Assembly (NCBI RefSeq): GCF_900104185.1
Contig: NZ_FNIZ01000013.1
Span: 1 to 64,000, forward strand
Length of the DNA: 64,000 bases
DNA from: Halobacillus aidingensis
GTDB lineage: Bacteria > Bacillota > Bacilli > Bacillales > Halobacillaceae
Reading direction: 5' to 3'
Both the position numbers and the translations under genes were made by a program. Below are positions 35,380 through 44,810 of the stretch, one piece after another. The notes below the pieces were generated by a model. The model was given only the letters and a program-made list of their open reading frames with translations, had not been told where the DNA came from and did not search any database. Each line of letters begins with the position of its first letter. Positions within the stretch are counted from its first letter, which is position 1.

Positions 35380-37908
35380 TTATTCGTTGTAATAAGGGTA
35401 ACTGATTAAATTGGTAAAGATCCGATATCCGCCAGGGACCTGGTTTTGGATTTGTCGGTACCAAACGAGGTTTGAATAGATATAGGTTCCTTCTCCGTAA
35501 TCTGCCATAAGAATTCCACCTTCGAAAGGTTCCTCTCCAGGATCTGCTACACTCACGAATGTTTCAAATTCGCTGCTCCAGTCCATTGGGAAATAGAGGC
35601 CCCGTTCCTGGACCCATCCATCCCAGTCCGACTGTTGGATGGTGTTAGGGAAATTAAACAATGGAGACTCTGGTTTCAGCACTTCTACAGGCGCATCCTC
35701 GCGGGTGACTCTCCATTCAATAGATGGCTGACCAATAACTAATTTGTAAGGAGCGGTTGTTTCCGGATTCCAATTATCCCAAGGTTTATTATATTGAACG
35801 ACAAGGTGACCGCCATTCTCTACATATTTTAGTAGACGTTCATTATGTTGAAGAAGATCTTCTCTGGAAAGATACGCACGGATTCCTGTCACGATGGTAT
35901 CGTATTGAGAAAGGTCGGCGCTGGATAGATCTTGTTCGGTCAGTTTAGTAATATCCATGCCCACATTCATTAATTGATCGGCGACTTCATCAAAGCCACT
36001 CTCTACATAGCCTATTTTAAGGTCTTCAGGGTATTGAAGAGGGAAAGCTATGCCTTCTACATCTGCATTGGAAAGGTAGTAGTTTGTGCCAATATGGTCG
36101 TAATCAATGGTTTGTACATTCTTAGTGATCTGAACTTCATTCACGTGAGCTTCAGGTGTTATGTTGAATGCTCCTTCATCCACATCTTTTGGTGGGATCA
36201 GGTCGAATGTAATCATCTTTTCTTTCTCGGAAGCTTCAAAGTGAACCGACTGTGTGGCAGGTTCTGACTGCCAATTCTCTGGTAAGTTCAAAGAAACGTC
36301 CGTCGTTAATTCCCCTTCGGCAAATTTCTCTACCGTCACTTCTAATGGGAGAGTATCTTCAATGTCTTTCGTATTGATCACGAGATTCTCCGGGTTTGGT
36401 TTTAAAGAGACTTCAGGCAATAAGGATACTCTTTCCTCAGGAGTGTACTCATTCGTTGCCGTACTGTTTCTCGTTTGGAAGCTCACCTCTGCTGTTATAC
36501 TGCTAGGATCATAAGCATCATAATAGTTTCTTGAAGATGCTTTTACTTGATATTCAAAAGTCTTCGTTTGGCCAGGTTGTAGGGTTGCTTCCTTACCATT
36601 GTCTTTTACTTCCCAATCCTCGGGAATGGAGAGGGATGCATCCAAATTACGCACTTTCTCTGACCCGTTGTTTTTGATGGTCACGCTTACATCTGTCGTG
36701 TCGTTGTAAGTGAGTTGAGGGTCATCCACTTCGACTTCAACATCAAGTTGACCCGCGACAAAAAGGGTATGGGTTAATTGTTCTTCTTTAACTTCAAGTT
36801 TGTGTTGAAGTGTATTTTTAAATTGTTCAGGAAGTTTGTTTTCCTTCGCCATTTGTGATTGAAGTCTTTGTAAGTGTTGATAAGCTTTTTCGGCATGAGT
36901 AAGTACTTGACTATGATTTGGGTACGCTTCTTTAACTTTCTCTAAGTTATGTTGGAGTTTTTTCAGGCTTTGTTTATACTTGTTACCTGATTTTGTGAGA
37001 TCGCTTGTATAATCTGAGAAATCATAAGGGATTCCTTCATATAAATGATCTTCTTTTTCAGGAATATCTCCCACGGTAGATTTAACGAGTTGAAGATCAA
37101 CGGAGACAGGGCCATCTCCGACATCTCGTCCCATTCCTTGAGATTCATGTAAGTATCGGGCCTTTTCACCAAGTTGAGGGTAGGTCATATCGTAATGCTC
37201 ATCGTATGCTCCAATTTCGATGGAGATGGTTGTTTGTTCTTCGCTTTCTGCTGGAAGGTAAAGCTTTTTAGCCTGCCATGTGGTTAAACCATCTTGGAGC
37301 TGTTCTGGGAAAACTTTGGGGTCTGCAGCATCATCAAATGCTTTTTCGGTAAGCATGGTCATGGCACGGTGGTGGCCATGTTGAGAGTCTACGTTGCGGA
37401 AGGAAGGCATGAGAACATCGGGTTTGAACTCACGGATGTGTTGAATTAAGCGCTCATAAGTTGCTGTTTCTCCCCATTTCTCAAGGGTTTCTTCAGGGGA
37501 TTTTGAAAAACCGAAATCCTTGATATCATCCTCGAAACCTTGGTTGAGGAAGAAGATGTCGATCCCTAGAACATCGGAGGATGCTTGTAATTCGTTTGTG
37601 CGGATAATACCAAGACCATCACCAAGCTCACTTCCTATTTCATTCTGGCCTCCCTGCCCTCGAGTAGACAAGAGGAAAGAGGTCTCGATTCCTTCTCCTC
37701 GTGATAAGTAAGCGAGAAATTGGCTTCTTTCATCATCCGGGTGTGCACCGGTATTCATAAAACTTGCGGTAGTCGTCAAAGGCACCACTGACTCCCATAG
37801 TTCCAATTCCGAAGCGGTTGATTCTTGAGCAGAGCTGATTGAGGGACTGGAAGTAAATCCTGAAATCATTAACAACGTAACCAACAAAACATAGCCAAGA
37901 TTCTTCAA
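35380..37908 (-). CDS. secreted PIG-L family deacetylase, multidomain
   Basis: 842-aa exported protein. Residues 1-28 are a Sec signal peptide. The PIG-L/LmbE domain (about 45-260) has the zinc motif AHPDDE at 55-60 and HGHHR near 177, as in N-acetylglucosaminyl deacetylases. Residues ~270-370 are helical. From ~385 to 610 come Ig-like or NEW3-type domains (VSVTIKNNGSEKVRNLDASLSIPEDW). The C-terminal ~200 residues resemble a glutamine-amidotransferase-like fold (YDTIVTGIRAYLSREDLL, LVVQYNKPWDNW). It probably deacetylates an extracellular amino-sugar compound. The start is TTG with AAGGAGGA. Divergent from the ROK regulator and sharing its operator. Confidence 0.88.
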   Translation of the reverse strand: MKNLGYVLLVTLLMISGFTSSPSISSAQESTASELELWESVVPLTTTASFMNTGAHPDDERSQFLAYLSRGEGIETSFLLSTRGQGGQNEIGSELGDGLGIIRTNELQASSDVLGIDIFFLNQGFEDDIKDFGFSKSPEETLEKWGETATYERLIQHIREFKPDVLMPSFRNVDSQHGHHRAMTMLTEKAFDDAADPKVFPEQLQDGLTTWQAKKLYLPAESEEQTTISIEIGAYDEHYDMTYPQLGEKARYLHESQGMGRDVGDGPVSVDLQLVKSTVGDIPEKEDHLYEGIPYDFSDYTSDLTKSGNKYKQSLKKLQHNLEKVKEAYPNHSQVLTHAEKAYQHLQRLQSQMAKENKLPEQFKNTLQHKLEVKEEQLTHTLFVAGQLDVEVEVDDPQLTYNDTTDVSVTIKNNGSEKVRNLDASLSIPEDWEVKDNGKEATLQPGQTKTFEYQVKASSRNYYDAYDPSSITAEVSFQTRNSTATNEYTPEERVSLLPEVSLKPNPENLVINTKDIEDTLPLEVTVEKFAEGELTTDVSLNLPENWQSEPATQSVHFEASEKEKMITFDLIPPKDVDEGAFNITPEAHVNEVQITKNVQTIDYDHIGTNYYLSNADVEGIAFPLQYPEDLKIGYVESGFDEVADQLMNVGMDITKLTEQDLSSADLSQYDTIVTGIRAYLSREDLLQHNERLLKYVENGGHLVVQYNKPWDNWNPETTAPYKLVIGQPSIEWRVTREDAPVEVLKPESPLFNFPNTIQQSDWDGWVQERGLYFPMDWSSEFETFVSVADPGEEPFEGGILMADYGEGTYIYSNLVWYRQIQNQVPGGYRIFTNLISYPYYNE

Positions 37909-37931
37909 AAAATTCCTCCTTAAATAGATTA

Positions 37932-37954
37932 GTTAGTTAAGTTTGCTAACTAAC
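37932..37954. promoter_or_regulatory. candidate ROK operator, PIG-L side
   Basis: GTTAGTTA-N7-TAACTAAC, a perfect 8-bp inverted repeat 24 nt upstream of the PIG-L gene start. Confidence 0.75.
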
Positions 37955-38174
37955 TTGTTGTCATTATAATTCATTTTATACAAATATTGGAACTACCTTT
38001 AGGCCTGTTTTGTATGAGTCAAAAGGATTAATTTGACAAAATATACAAAATATTATAAAAACAAAGGAAATTAAAGGGAATAAAAGGTAATAGAAGCATA
38101 ATCCAATTATTTACTATTTTCAGTTAAATACATGATTTTACAATTATGGAAGGCGCAAGTATAAATGAAGTATA

Positions 38175-38197
38175 GTTAGTAAGTTGTTCTAACTAAC
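38175..38197. promoter_or_regulatory. candidate ROK operator, regulator/ABC side
   Basis: GTTAGTAA-N7-TAACTAAC, with the same geometry as the site at 37932 and one changed base, 30 nt upstream of the ROK gene. Confidence 0.75.
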
Positions 38198-38227
38198 TAA
38201 CACAATCGTAATAAAGGAGCACATGCC

Positions 38228-39391
38228 ATGCAGAAGGGTGATGCAGCATACATCAAAAACATGAACAAAAAATTAGTATTGAAATGTATTCGTGATCATG
38301 AGCCAATCTCGCGCTCTGAGATCTCAAAGAAAATACATATGAGTAAACCCTCTGTGTCCTTGTTGGTGGAGAACCTGATCCAGGAAGGGTGGGTGCTTGA
38401 AACAGGCCCGGGTAAATCTACCGTAACTGGTGGAAGAAAACCTGTACAACTTGTATTCAACCCTGAATCTTCCTACGTCATTGGTGTGGATATAGGTGGA
38501 ACAAAAATAGCTTCCGGCATTACCTGTTTAAAAGGTCATATTTACGCATACCGGGAATTTGCTACAAAGGATTATTTAGAAGGAGATCTCCTCAAGCGTT
38601 TGAAAGAAGATGTTCACGATATGTTGAAGGAACTCAATTTATCCGTCCATGACATCATGGGGATGGGCATGGGCGTACCTGGAGTGACCAATGTAAAGGA
38701 AGGAATTGTTGTAGACGCCCCCAGTTTGAAGTGGGTCAATTACCCTGTTAGAGAACGGGCAAGTCAATACTTCCCTTTTCCTATATACGTAGAAAACGAT
38801 GTGAATACGAGTGTATTAGGTGAACATTGGGTAGGCGCAGGCAAAGCATTGGATCATATCATCTATATCGCGGTGGGCACAGGTATTGGAAGTGGAATGA
38901 TTCTGAATGGAAAACTTTATAGAGGAAGTAGCTACAGTGCAGGTGAAATGGGATACCTTGTAACGGATGCCCAAAAGGCGAAAGGGTACCAGCCAACCTT
39001 TAAAGGATATGGCTTCCTGGAAAGCATAGCAAGCGGGGCTTCTATCGGAAAGCGCCTCTCTGAGCGGAAAAATAAGAATATGACAGCAAAAGAGGCGTTC
39101 GAGTTAAGAAGACAAGGCGATCAAGATGCGATGGAGATCGTAGATACAGCAGTCGAACATTTAGGCTTCGGAATCGCTAATTATATCTCATTGTTTAACC
39201 CTGAGTTAGTCATTATAGGAGGTGGTGTAAGCGGTTCATTTGATGAATTCGAAAAAACGTTATCCAGGATTGTAGAGGAGTTTACACCAGAGAGCTGCAA
39301 AGTAGTCCCATCCACATTTGGGAGAGAAGCCGGTATTGTCGGAGCAGTCGCTTTATTTCTGAAAGAGTATGAATCAGTGATTCAAATCTGA
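38228..39391 (+). CDS. ROK-family transcriptional regulator (NagC/XylR type)
   Basis: 387-aa repressor-type ROK protein. Residues 20-60 are a winged helix (ISRSEISKKIHMSKPSVSLLVENL), followed by the sugar-kinase-like fold with VIGVDIGGTKIASGI and the sugar-binding VENDVNTSVLGEHWVGAG. The zinc Cys motif CxCGxxGC that normally follows the GE(M/H)G loop is missing: after GEMGYLVTD comes FKGYGFLESIASG. It probably responds to a sugar derivative and represses both the divergent PIG-L gene and its own operon with the ABC genes. It is 14 bp from the next gene. Confidence 0.9.
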   Translation: MQKGDAAYIKNMNKKLVLKCIRDHEPISRSEISKKIHMSKPSVSLLVENLIQEGWVLETGPGKSTVTGGRKPVQLVFNPESSYVIGVDIGGTKIASGITCLKGHIYAYREFATKDYLEGDLLKRLKEDVHDMLKELNLSVHDIMGMGMGVPGVTNVKEGIVVDAPSLKWVNYPVRERASQYFPFPIYVENDVNTSVLGEHWVGAGKALDHIIYIAVGTGIGSGMILNGKLYRGSSYSAGEMGYLVTDAQKAKGYQPTFKGYGFLESIASGASIGKRLSERKNKNMTAKEAFELRRQGDQDAMEIVDTAVEHLGFGIANYISLFNPELVIIGGGVSGSFDEFEKTLSRIVEEFTPESCKVVPSTFGREAGIVGAVALFLKEYESVIQI

Positions 39392-39405
39392 AGGGGGCAT
39401 TTCTA

Positions 39406-40512
39406 ATGAAAAAGAAAACTCATTGGGTGAAGGTTTGGGCTTTTTTACTTGTCTTTGGTTTTATACTTACTGGTTGTATGGCTGGAAACGAAGAGTCCAG
39501 CAGTACGGATGGGGATTCAAGTGAAGGATCCAATGGCGAAAATGGAGATTTAGAAGATAAGGTCGTTGTTTACTCTCCGCATGGGAAAGACATATTGAGT
39601 GAATTTGAACAACAATTCGAAGCAGAGTATGACGTCGATATGGAATTTCTCGATATGGGTTCGCAAGAGATCCTGGACCGTGTCCGCTCGGAGGAAAATA
39701 ATACTCAAGCCGATATTTGGTGGGGAGCTCCACAGGTAATGTTCGATGAAGCGAAAAATGAAGAACTTCTGCAGCCATATGAACCAAGTTATGCAGACGC
39801 GCTGGATGAGATGTATCACGATGAAGAGTGGTATTGGACAGGAACGTCACAAACGCCTGAGGTTATCCTATACAACAACAAAGAAATATCGGAAGAAGAA
39901 GCGCCTAAGGATTGGGATGATTTAATTGATCCGAAGTGGGAAGATGAGTTGATCATCCGTTATCCGCTGGCCTCTGGTACGATGCGTACCATTTACTCAG
40001 CTATGATTTATCGCGACTACAAAGATACGGAGAGCCCTGAAGCAGGTTATGAGTGGCTTCAAAAATTAGATGAAAATACGAAAGAATACGCCGCAAACCC
40101 GGAAATCATGTATAACCAAGTAGCCAAAGGTGTCGGGAATCTTTCTGTCTGGAACATGCCTGATACGGTCATGCTCGCTGAAGAAAAAGATTATCCGTTC
40201 AGCTACGTTATTCCTGAGAGCGGGACCCCTGTACTGACAGAAGGGATCGCTATGATTGAAGGCGCGCCTCACCCTGAAGCGGCAAAAGCTTTTTATGAAT
40301 TCGTCAATACTCAGGAAGCCGCAAAATTATTAGCAGATAAATATTACCGCATACCGACAAGAGATGATGTGGAAGACCTTCCACAGTGGATCGAAGAAAC
40401 GGAAATTAATGCGATGGACATTGATTGGGCCGTATTCCAGGAAAAATCTGAAGAGTGGATGGAGTATTGGGACAATAATATAAAAAATAGTGAAAAAGAA
40501 ACAGGGAACTAA
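39406..40512 (+). CDS. ABC transporter solute-binding lipoprotein
   Basis: 368-aa extracellular binding protein of the Fbp/PotD-like class. The signal peptide ends in LTGC (lipidated Cys at 24), then a Ser/Gly/Glu-rich linker and VVVYSPHGKDILSEFEQQFEAEY. This class binds ferric iron, thiamin, polyamines or phosphonates; here ADIWWGAPQVMFDEAK and the many acidic residues do not settle the ligand. GAAGGGGGC is the ribosome site. It is the first transporter gene in an operon with ROK, ATPase, permease and lyase. Confidence 0.88.
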   Translation: MKKKTHWVKVWAFLLVFGFILTGCMAGNEESSSTDGDSSEGSNGENGDLEDKVVVYSPHGKDILSEFEQQFEAEYDVDMEFLDMGSQEILDRVRSEENNTQADIWWGAPQVMFDEAKNEELLQPYEPSYADALDEMYHDEEWYWTGTSQTPEVILYNNKEISEEEAPKDWDDLIDPKWEDELIIRYPLASGTMRTIYSAMIYRDYKDTESPEAGYEWLQKLDENTKEYAANPEIMYNQVAKGVGNLSVWNMPDTVMLAEEKDYPFSYVIPESGTPVLTEGIAMIEGAPHPEAAKAFYEFVNTQEAAKLLADKYYRIPTRDDVEDLPQWIEETEINAMDIDWAVFQEKSEEWMEYWDNNIKNSEKETGN

Positions 40513-40536
40513 ACCAACGGTAGAGGAGTTGTTGGC

Positions 40537-41619
40537 ATGTCGTCTGTCACCCTTTCAAACATAACAAAGCGATTCGGAAACTTTACAGCTGTGAAAGATT
40601 TAGATTTAGTCATAGAAGAAGGAGAATTCTTTACTTTTCTAGGGCCCAGCGGGTGTGGAAAAACAACGACTCTAAGAATGATTGCCGGATTCTATTATCC
40701 TTCAGAAGGAAAAGTTAAATTCAATGAGAAGGATATGACAACCGTCTCTCCTGAAAATAGAAATACGGGCATGGTTTTTCAAAACTATGCCCTATTTCCA
40801 CACATGACGGTTTATGAGAATGTGGCTTTCGGTTTGAAAGTAAGGAAGAAGAAGAAAGCTGAAATCAAAAAGCGGGTGGAAGATGTTTTAGAGAAAGTGA
40901 GATTGAAGCCATTCATCGATCGACAAGTGAGTCAATTGAGTGGTGGGCAGCAACAACGTGTAGCTTTAGCAAGAGCCCTAGTGATTGAGCCTGACATCTT
41001 ACTTTTAGATGAGCCGTTAAGTAATTTGGATGCTCGTCTAAGAGATGAGATGAGAAATGAAATCCTAAGGTTGCAGCGTGAATATGGAATTACGACGATC
41101 TACGTTACCCATGATCAGGTGGAAGCTCTTACGATGAGCGACCGGATTGCCGTATTTAATGTTGGAAACTGCCAGCAAATCGGAACACCGACGGAGATCT
41201 ACAATCAACCGGTCAATGATTTTGTCGCAGAATTTATTGGGGAAACCAATCTATTGGATGTGGACTGGAAAGAAGATAAGGAAGAGTTTTATAGTGAAGG
41301 TTTAAATAAAAGCATTGCTGTCATTCCTCCTGAGCCGGAGATGAGTGAGGGGCCGTTGAAAATGTCCATCCGTCCAGAAGCCATCCAAGTGTCAGAGGAA
41401 GAGTTGTCCGGGCCAAACGTTTTTTTAGGAAACGTCCAGTTGGTTCAATTTACAGGAGAAGCCGTGCATAGTTTCATCGCGATTCATGAGAGTGATGTCA
41501 CGTTGAAAGTCACAGACCTTAACAAGGGGCCGAGTACGTATTTGAAAGAAAATGCTCAAGTATATGTGCAATTACCACCTTCTCAAGTGCGTGTCGTACC
41601 CAAGGCTAAGAAGGAGTGA
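40537..41619 (+). CDS. ABC transporter ATP-binding protein
   Basis: 360-aa ATPase of the FbpC/PotA group. Walker A GPSGCGKTT lies at 36-44, with the Q-loop GMVFQNYALFPHM, signature LSGGQQQR and Walker B LLLDEPLSNLD, then the switch His in YVTHDQ. A C-terminal TOBE-like domain (about 270-355) follows. It powers the permease encoded next, whose ribosome site lies at its end. No regulatory oddities. Confidence 0.94.
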   Translation: MSSVTLSNITKRFGNFTAVKDLDLVIEEGEFFTFLGPSGCGKTTTLRMIAGFYYPSEGKVKFNEKDMTTVSPENRNTGMVFQNYALFPHMTVYENVAFGLKVRKKKKAEIKKRVEDVLEKVRLKPFIDRQVSQLSGGQQQRVALARALVIEPDILLLDEPLSNLDARLRDEMRNEILRLQREYGITTIYVTHDQVEALTMSDRIAVFNVGNCQQIGTPTEIYNQPVNDFVAEFIGETNLLDVDWKEDKEEFYSEGLNKSIAVIPPEPEMSEGPLKMSIRPEAIQVSEEELSGPNVFLGNVQLVQFTGEAVHSFIAIHESDVTLKVTDLNKGPSTYLKENAQVYVQLPPSQVRVVPKAKKE

Positions 41620-41629
41620 GTCGCCCATT

Positions 41630-43315
41630 ATGCTGAATGCTGAAAAAAGAAAAACCCTATTCTTGCTTATTCCTATTGTTTTAATCTTAGTGGGTTATGT
41701 CCTTTATCCTTCCATAGAGACTTTACTGGAGAGTTTTAAAAGAAATGGAGCGATGACACTCCAGAATTATATTGATTTTTTCGGCCCTAAAGCCCAATCG
41801 AATCTGGAAGCTTTATGGAATTCTGTCTACATATCTTTATTATCTGTATTGCTTAGTGCGTGCATTGGGATTCCATTGGCCTTCATTTTCACAAGATATG
41901 ATTTTCCCGGGCGATCCTTTTTCTCAGGAATTGCTATTATGCCCATTGTTCTTCCATCGCTCGTCGGGGTTATGGCTTTCATGTGGCTCTATGGAGAAGT
42001 GGGGTTAGTCCCAAGTGCGATCAGAGATATTTTCGGTCTTGAAGAAGTTCCCTTCAGCATTGGCGGTGTGTCAGGAATATTGATTGTGCACGCCTATACG
42101 ATGTATCCCTACTTCTATATGACGGTATCTTCAGCATTGAATAATGTGGATCCATCCTTGGAGGAATCAGCGGCCAATTTAGGTTCCAGCCGGTTCGGGG
42201 TTTTTTGGAAGGTGACTTTTCCATTGCTGACTCCTGCCTTAGTGGCTGCTTCGCTTCTTGTATTTATGGTATCCATGGCATCCTTCAGTGCTCCTTTTCT
42301 GCTTGCTGGAGGGTATAGGGTATTAAGTTTACAAATCTACTTTTCTAAAATTAATGGCAACTTGGAGATGGCGGCCACTCAATCTGTGATTCTCTCGATT
42401 ATATCGATCTCCTTTCTGTTATTTATGCGTTGGTTTCAGGGTCGGAAGGATTACAGAATGGGTACCAAAGGGATTGGGGCTCATCGAAGTGAAGTCAGCA
42501 ATCCATTATTGAAATGGATTATGGTGAGTTTAGGTGTTGTCGCTATGATTGTCCTGCTTCTGCCTCACGTTGTTCTGGCTATCCTATCTTTTGTCCCAGA
42601 AGGATCGTGGACGTGGCAAACCTATCCGACTTCTTTTAATTTTGAGAATTACCGGCTGCTATTTGAAGACCCGAACATATGGGATCCTGTAAGGAACAGT
42701 TTATTTATGGCCTTTGTCGCCTGCTTAGGATGTTTCGTGTTTGGAATGATCACCTCTTATGCATTAGTGAAGAGGAAGTTCATCGGGAAAAACTTACTGG
42801 ATATTCTTGTGATGATTCCTTGGGCCTTGCCGGCTACTGTTGTAGGTATGAACCTTATTTTAGCTTTTAATAAGGAAACCCCATTTTCTTTCGGTCAAGT
42901 TTTAGTAGGAACCTACTGGATCCTGCCACTTGCTTATTTTGTACGTTTCATACCATTAGTTGTTCGTTCAACATCTGCCGTTTTAGAGCAGCTGGATGAC
43001 TCGATCGAAGAAGCGGCCCAAAGCCTTGGGGCCAAATGGTTCTATACGTTTAGAAGAGTTGTCTTACCTATTATTATGCCAGGAGTACTAAGTGGTACAT
43101 TGCTTGCGTTTGTGCAGGCTGTTGGGGAATTCCCGACCTCCGTATTGTTATACACATTGGATAACCGCCCCATCTCCATAGAAATTATGAACCAGCTCAG
43201 ACTCTTCAATTTAGGGCAGGCCGCGGCCTTCGGCATGATCCAAGTCGGGTTAATTGCCATCGTAATGATCATTTCGTACAAGTTTTTCGGTGTAAAATCA
43301 GAAAATACTCTTTAA
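41630..43315 (+). CDS. ABC transporter permease, two domains fused
   Basis: 561-aa permease with about 12 membrane helices in two homologous halves, as in FbpB/AfuB-type importers. Each half has an EAA loop for contact with the ATPase: EESAANLGSSRFGVFWKVTFPL near 180 and EEAAQSLGAKWFYTFRRVVLP near 470. AAGGAGTGAG upstream selects the ATG at 41630; a longer frame overlapping the ATPase gene is out-of-phase readthrough. It forms the complete importer with the two preceding genes. Confidence 0.92.
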   Translation: MLNAEKRKTLFLLIPIVLILVGYVLYPSIETLLESFKRNGAMTLQNYIDFFGPKAQSNLEALWNSVYISLLSVLLSACIGIPLAFIFTRYDFPGRSFFSGIAIMPIVLPSLVGVMAFMWLYGEVGLVPSAIRDIFGLEEVPFSIGGVSGILIVHAYTMYPYFYMTVSSALNNVDPSLEESAANLGSSRFGVFWKVTFPLLTPALVAASLLVFMVSMASFSAPFLLAGGYRVLSLQIYFSKINGNLEMAATQSVILSIISISFLLFMRWFQGRKDYRMGTKGIGAHRSEVSNPLLKWIMVSLGVVAMIVLLLPHVVLAILSFVPEGSWTWQTYPTSFNFENYRLLFEDPNIWDPVRNSLFMAFVACLGCFVFGMITSYALVKRKFIGKNLLDILVMIPWALPATVVGMNLILAFNKETPFSFGQVLVGTYWILPLAYFVRFIPLVVRSTSAVLEQLDDSIEEAAQSLGAKWFYTFRRVVLPIIMPGVLSGTLLAFVQAVGEFPTSVLLYTLDNRPISIEIMNQLRLFNLGQAAAFGMIQVGLIAIVMIISYKFFGVKSENTL

Positions 43316-43331
43316 TAGATGAGGTGAAGAG

Positions 43332-44810
43332 ATGAGTAAACTGAAGGCAAACTTTGAATCGGAAGATGGAATCGGATTTCCAGGGAAGACGTATGTCGAT
43401 GAGTTGTTAAAACCAGTGTTCAAAGATCAGCATGAATACCTTTTCGATGCGATGTTCATGGTTCACCGTGCTCACACCACGATGCTTAAAGAACAAAAAA
43501 TTATCACCGAAGAAGAAGCAAAAGAAATCATCCATGGGGTTAAAAAAGTGTCACAAATGAACAAAGAAGAATTCCAATATGATCCGGTTTACGAAGATTT
43601 ATTTTTCTTAGTTGAATCAAAAATTGCTGAGCTTATAGGCCCTGACTTGGCAGGAAAAATGCACATTGCGAAAAGCAGAAACGATATGGGAGAAGCCATG
43701 TACCGGCTGGTAATTCGGGAACATTTGCTGGAGTTGATCGCTCATACACAAGCACTCGGGCAAGCCTTAGTCGAACAATCGAAACATCACGTAGATGACG
43801 TGATGCCTGCACATACTCATACACAACCAGCCCAACCGACGACATTTGCCCACTATCTCTTAGCTATCTCAGATAACCTTTATCGTGATGTACAAAGACT
43901 GCAGAATGCCTATGATGTGGTCAATCGTTCACCAATGGGAGCCGCAGCTATTACCACGACTGCTTTTCCTATTAATCGCCACCGTGTAGAAGAACTATTA
44001 GGTTTCAAGGGAATTATGGAGAACTCCTATGATGCTATTGCCACGGGGGATTACCTGTTAGAATCCGGGCTTTCCATTGTCAGCCTGATGACAAATATGG
44101 GGCGGTGGATTCAAGAGTTTCTAAGAATGGCCTCTCGAGAGGTCGGGTTGTTAAAAGTGTCAGATGCTTATGTTCAAGTAAGCAGCATCATGCCGCAAAA
44201 AAGAAACCCTGTTTCCTTGGAGCATTCAAGAGCCCTTGCCAGCAGTGCAGTTGGGGAAGGGTTAACGATTGTGCAGATGATTCATAACACCCCTTATGGA
44301 GATATCGTAGACACAGAAGATGATCTGCAGCCCCACCTTTATGAAGGTTTCGGAAAAGCTTTACGAGTCGTGAAGTTGATGAGAGCTGTCATTTCAACGA
44401 TGTCCTTCAATAAGGACGAAGCGAGAAACCAAGCCGCTATGAACATGATTACCATTACAGAACTGGCTGATGTCCTTGCTCGGGATTATAGTGTACCCTT
44501 CAGAAAAGCTCATGGACTCTCAAGCATGGTGGCAAAAAAAGCCTCCAGTTTAAATAAGGAGCTTTATGAGCTTAAGGTTGTTGAGGTAAATGGATGGATT
44601 CAGACGGTGGAAATTACTGAGGAAGATTGGAAAGCCATTGTAGATCCTCAGCAGTTTGTTGAGAAAAGAAGTATTCATGGCGGCCCTAATTCTGAAGTGG
44701 TGAAGAGTATGATTGAAGATCGTGTGGAAAAGTGGAGAACGATTGAAGAAGATGCGAAGTTAGAAATGAAACGTATTGAAAAGATAAAACTAGATTTAGA
44801 TAAAATTTAG
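43332..44810 (+). CDS. argininosuccinate lyase-like enzyme
   Basis: 492-aa member of the fumarase/aspartase superfamily, closest in pattern to argininosuccinate lyase. AKSRNDMGEAMYRL, THTQPAQPTTFAHYL (catalytic His region) and SSIMPQKRNPVSLEHS (catalytic Ser loop) are present. Such enzymes release fumarate from an N-succinyl compound. Biosynthetic ArgH usually sits with argG; here it is the last gene of an importer operon under a sugar-type repressor. I infer a catabolic lyase acting on an imported N-succinyl-type conjugate, not arginine synthesis. It lies 16 bp from the permease, with GAGGTGAAG before the ATG. Confidence 0.85.
   Translation: MSKLKANFESEDGIGFPGKTYVDELLKPVFKDQHEYLFDAMFMVHRAHTTMLKEQKIITEEEAKEIIHGVKKVSQMNKEEFQYDPVYEDLFFLVESKIAELIGPDLAGKMHIAKSRNDMGEAMYRLVIREHLLELIAHTQALGQALVEQSKHHVDDVMPAHTHTQPAQPTTFAHYLLAISDNLYRDVQRLQNAYDVVNRSPMGAAAITTTAFPINRHRVEELLGFKGIMENSYDAIATGDYLLESGLSIVSLMTNMGRWIQEFLRMASREVGLLKVSDAYVQVSSIMPQKRNPVSLEHSRALASSAVGEGLTIVQMIHNTPYGDIVDTEDDLQPHLYEGFGKALRVVKLMRAVISTMSFNKDEARNQAAMNMITITELADVLARDYSVPFRKAHGLSSMVAKKASSLNKELYELKVVEVNGWIQTVEITEEDWKAIVDPQQFVEKRSIHGGPNSEVVKSMIEDRVEKWRTIEEDAKLEMKRIEKIKLDLDKI

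Larger units (their letters stand above)
37909..38227. other. divergent regulatory region, PIG-L/ROK
   Basis: A 319-bp AT-rich region containing both copies of the GTTAGTTA-N7-TAACTAAC operator near its ends and the two divergent promoters. No ORF. Confidence 0.7.

Noticed and set aside
43332-44810. Simple annotation as biosynthetic argH
   Set aside because: The sequence does resemble argininosuccinate lyase, but operon position under a ROK regulator with an importer makes a plain biosynthetic call unsafe, so no gene symbol was given.
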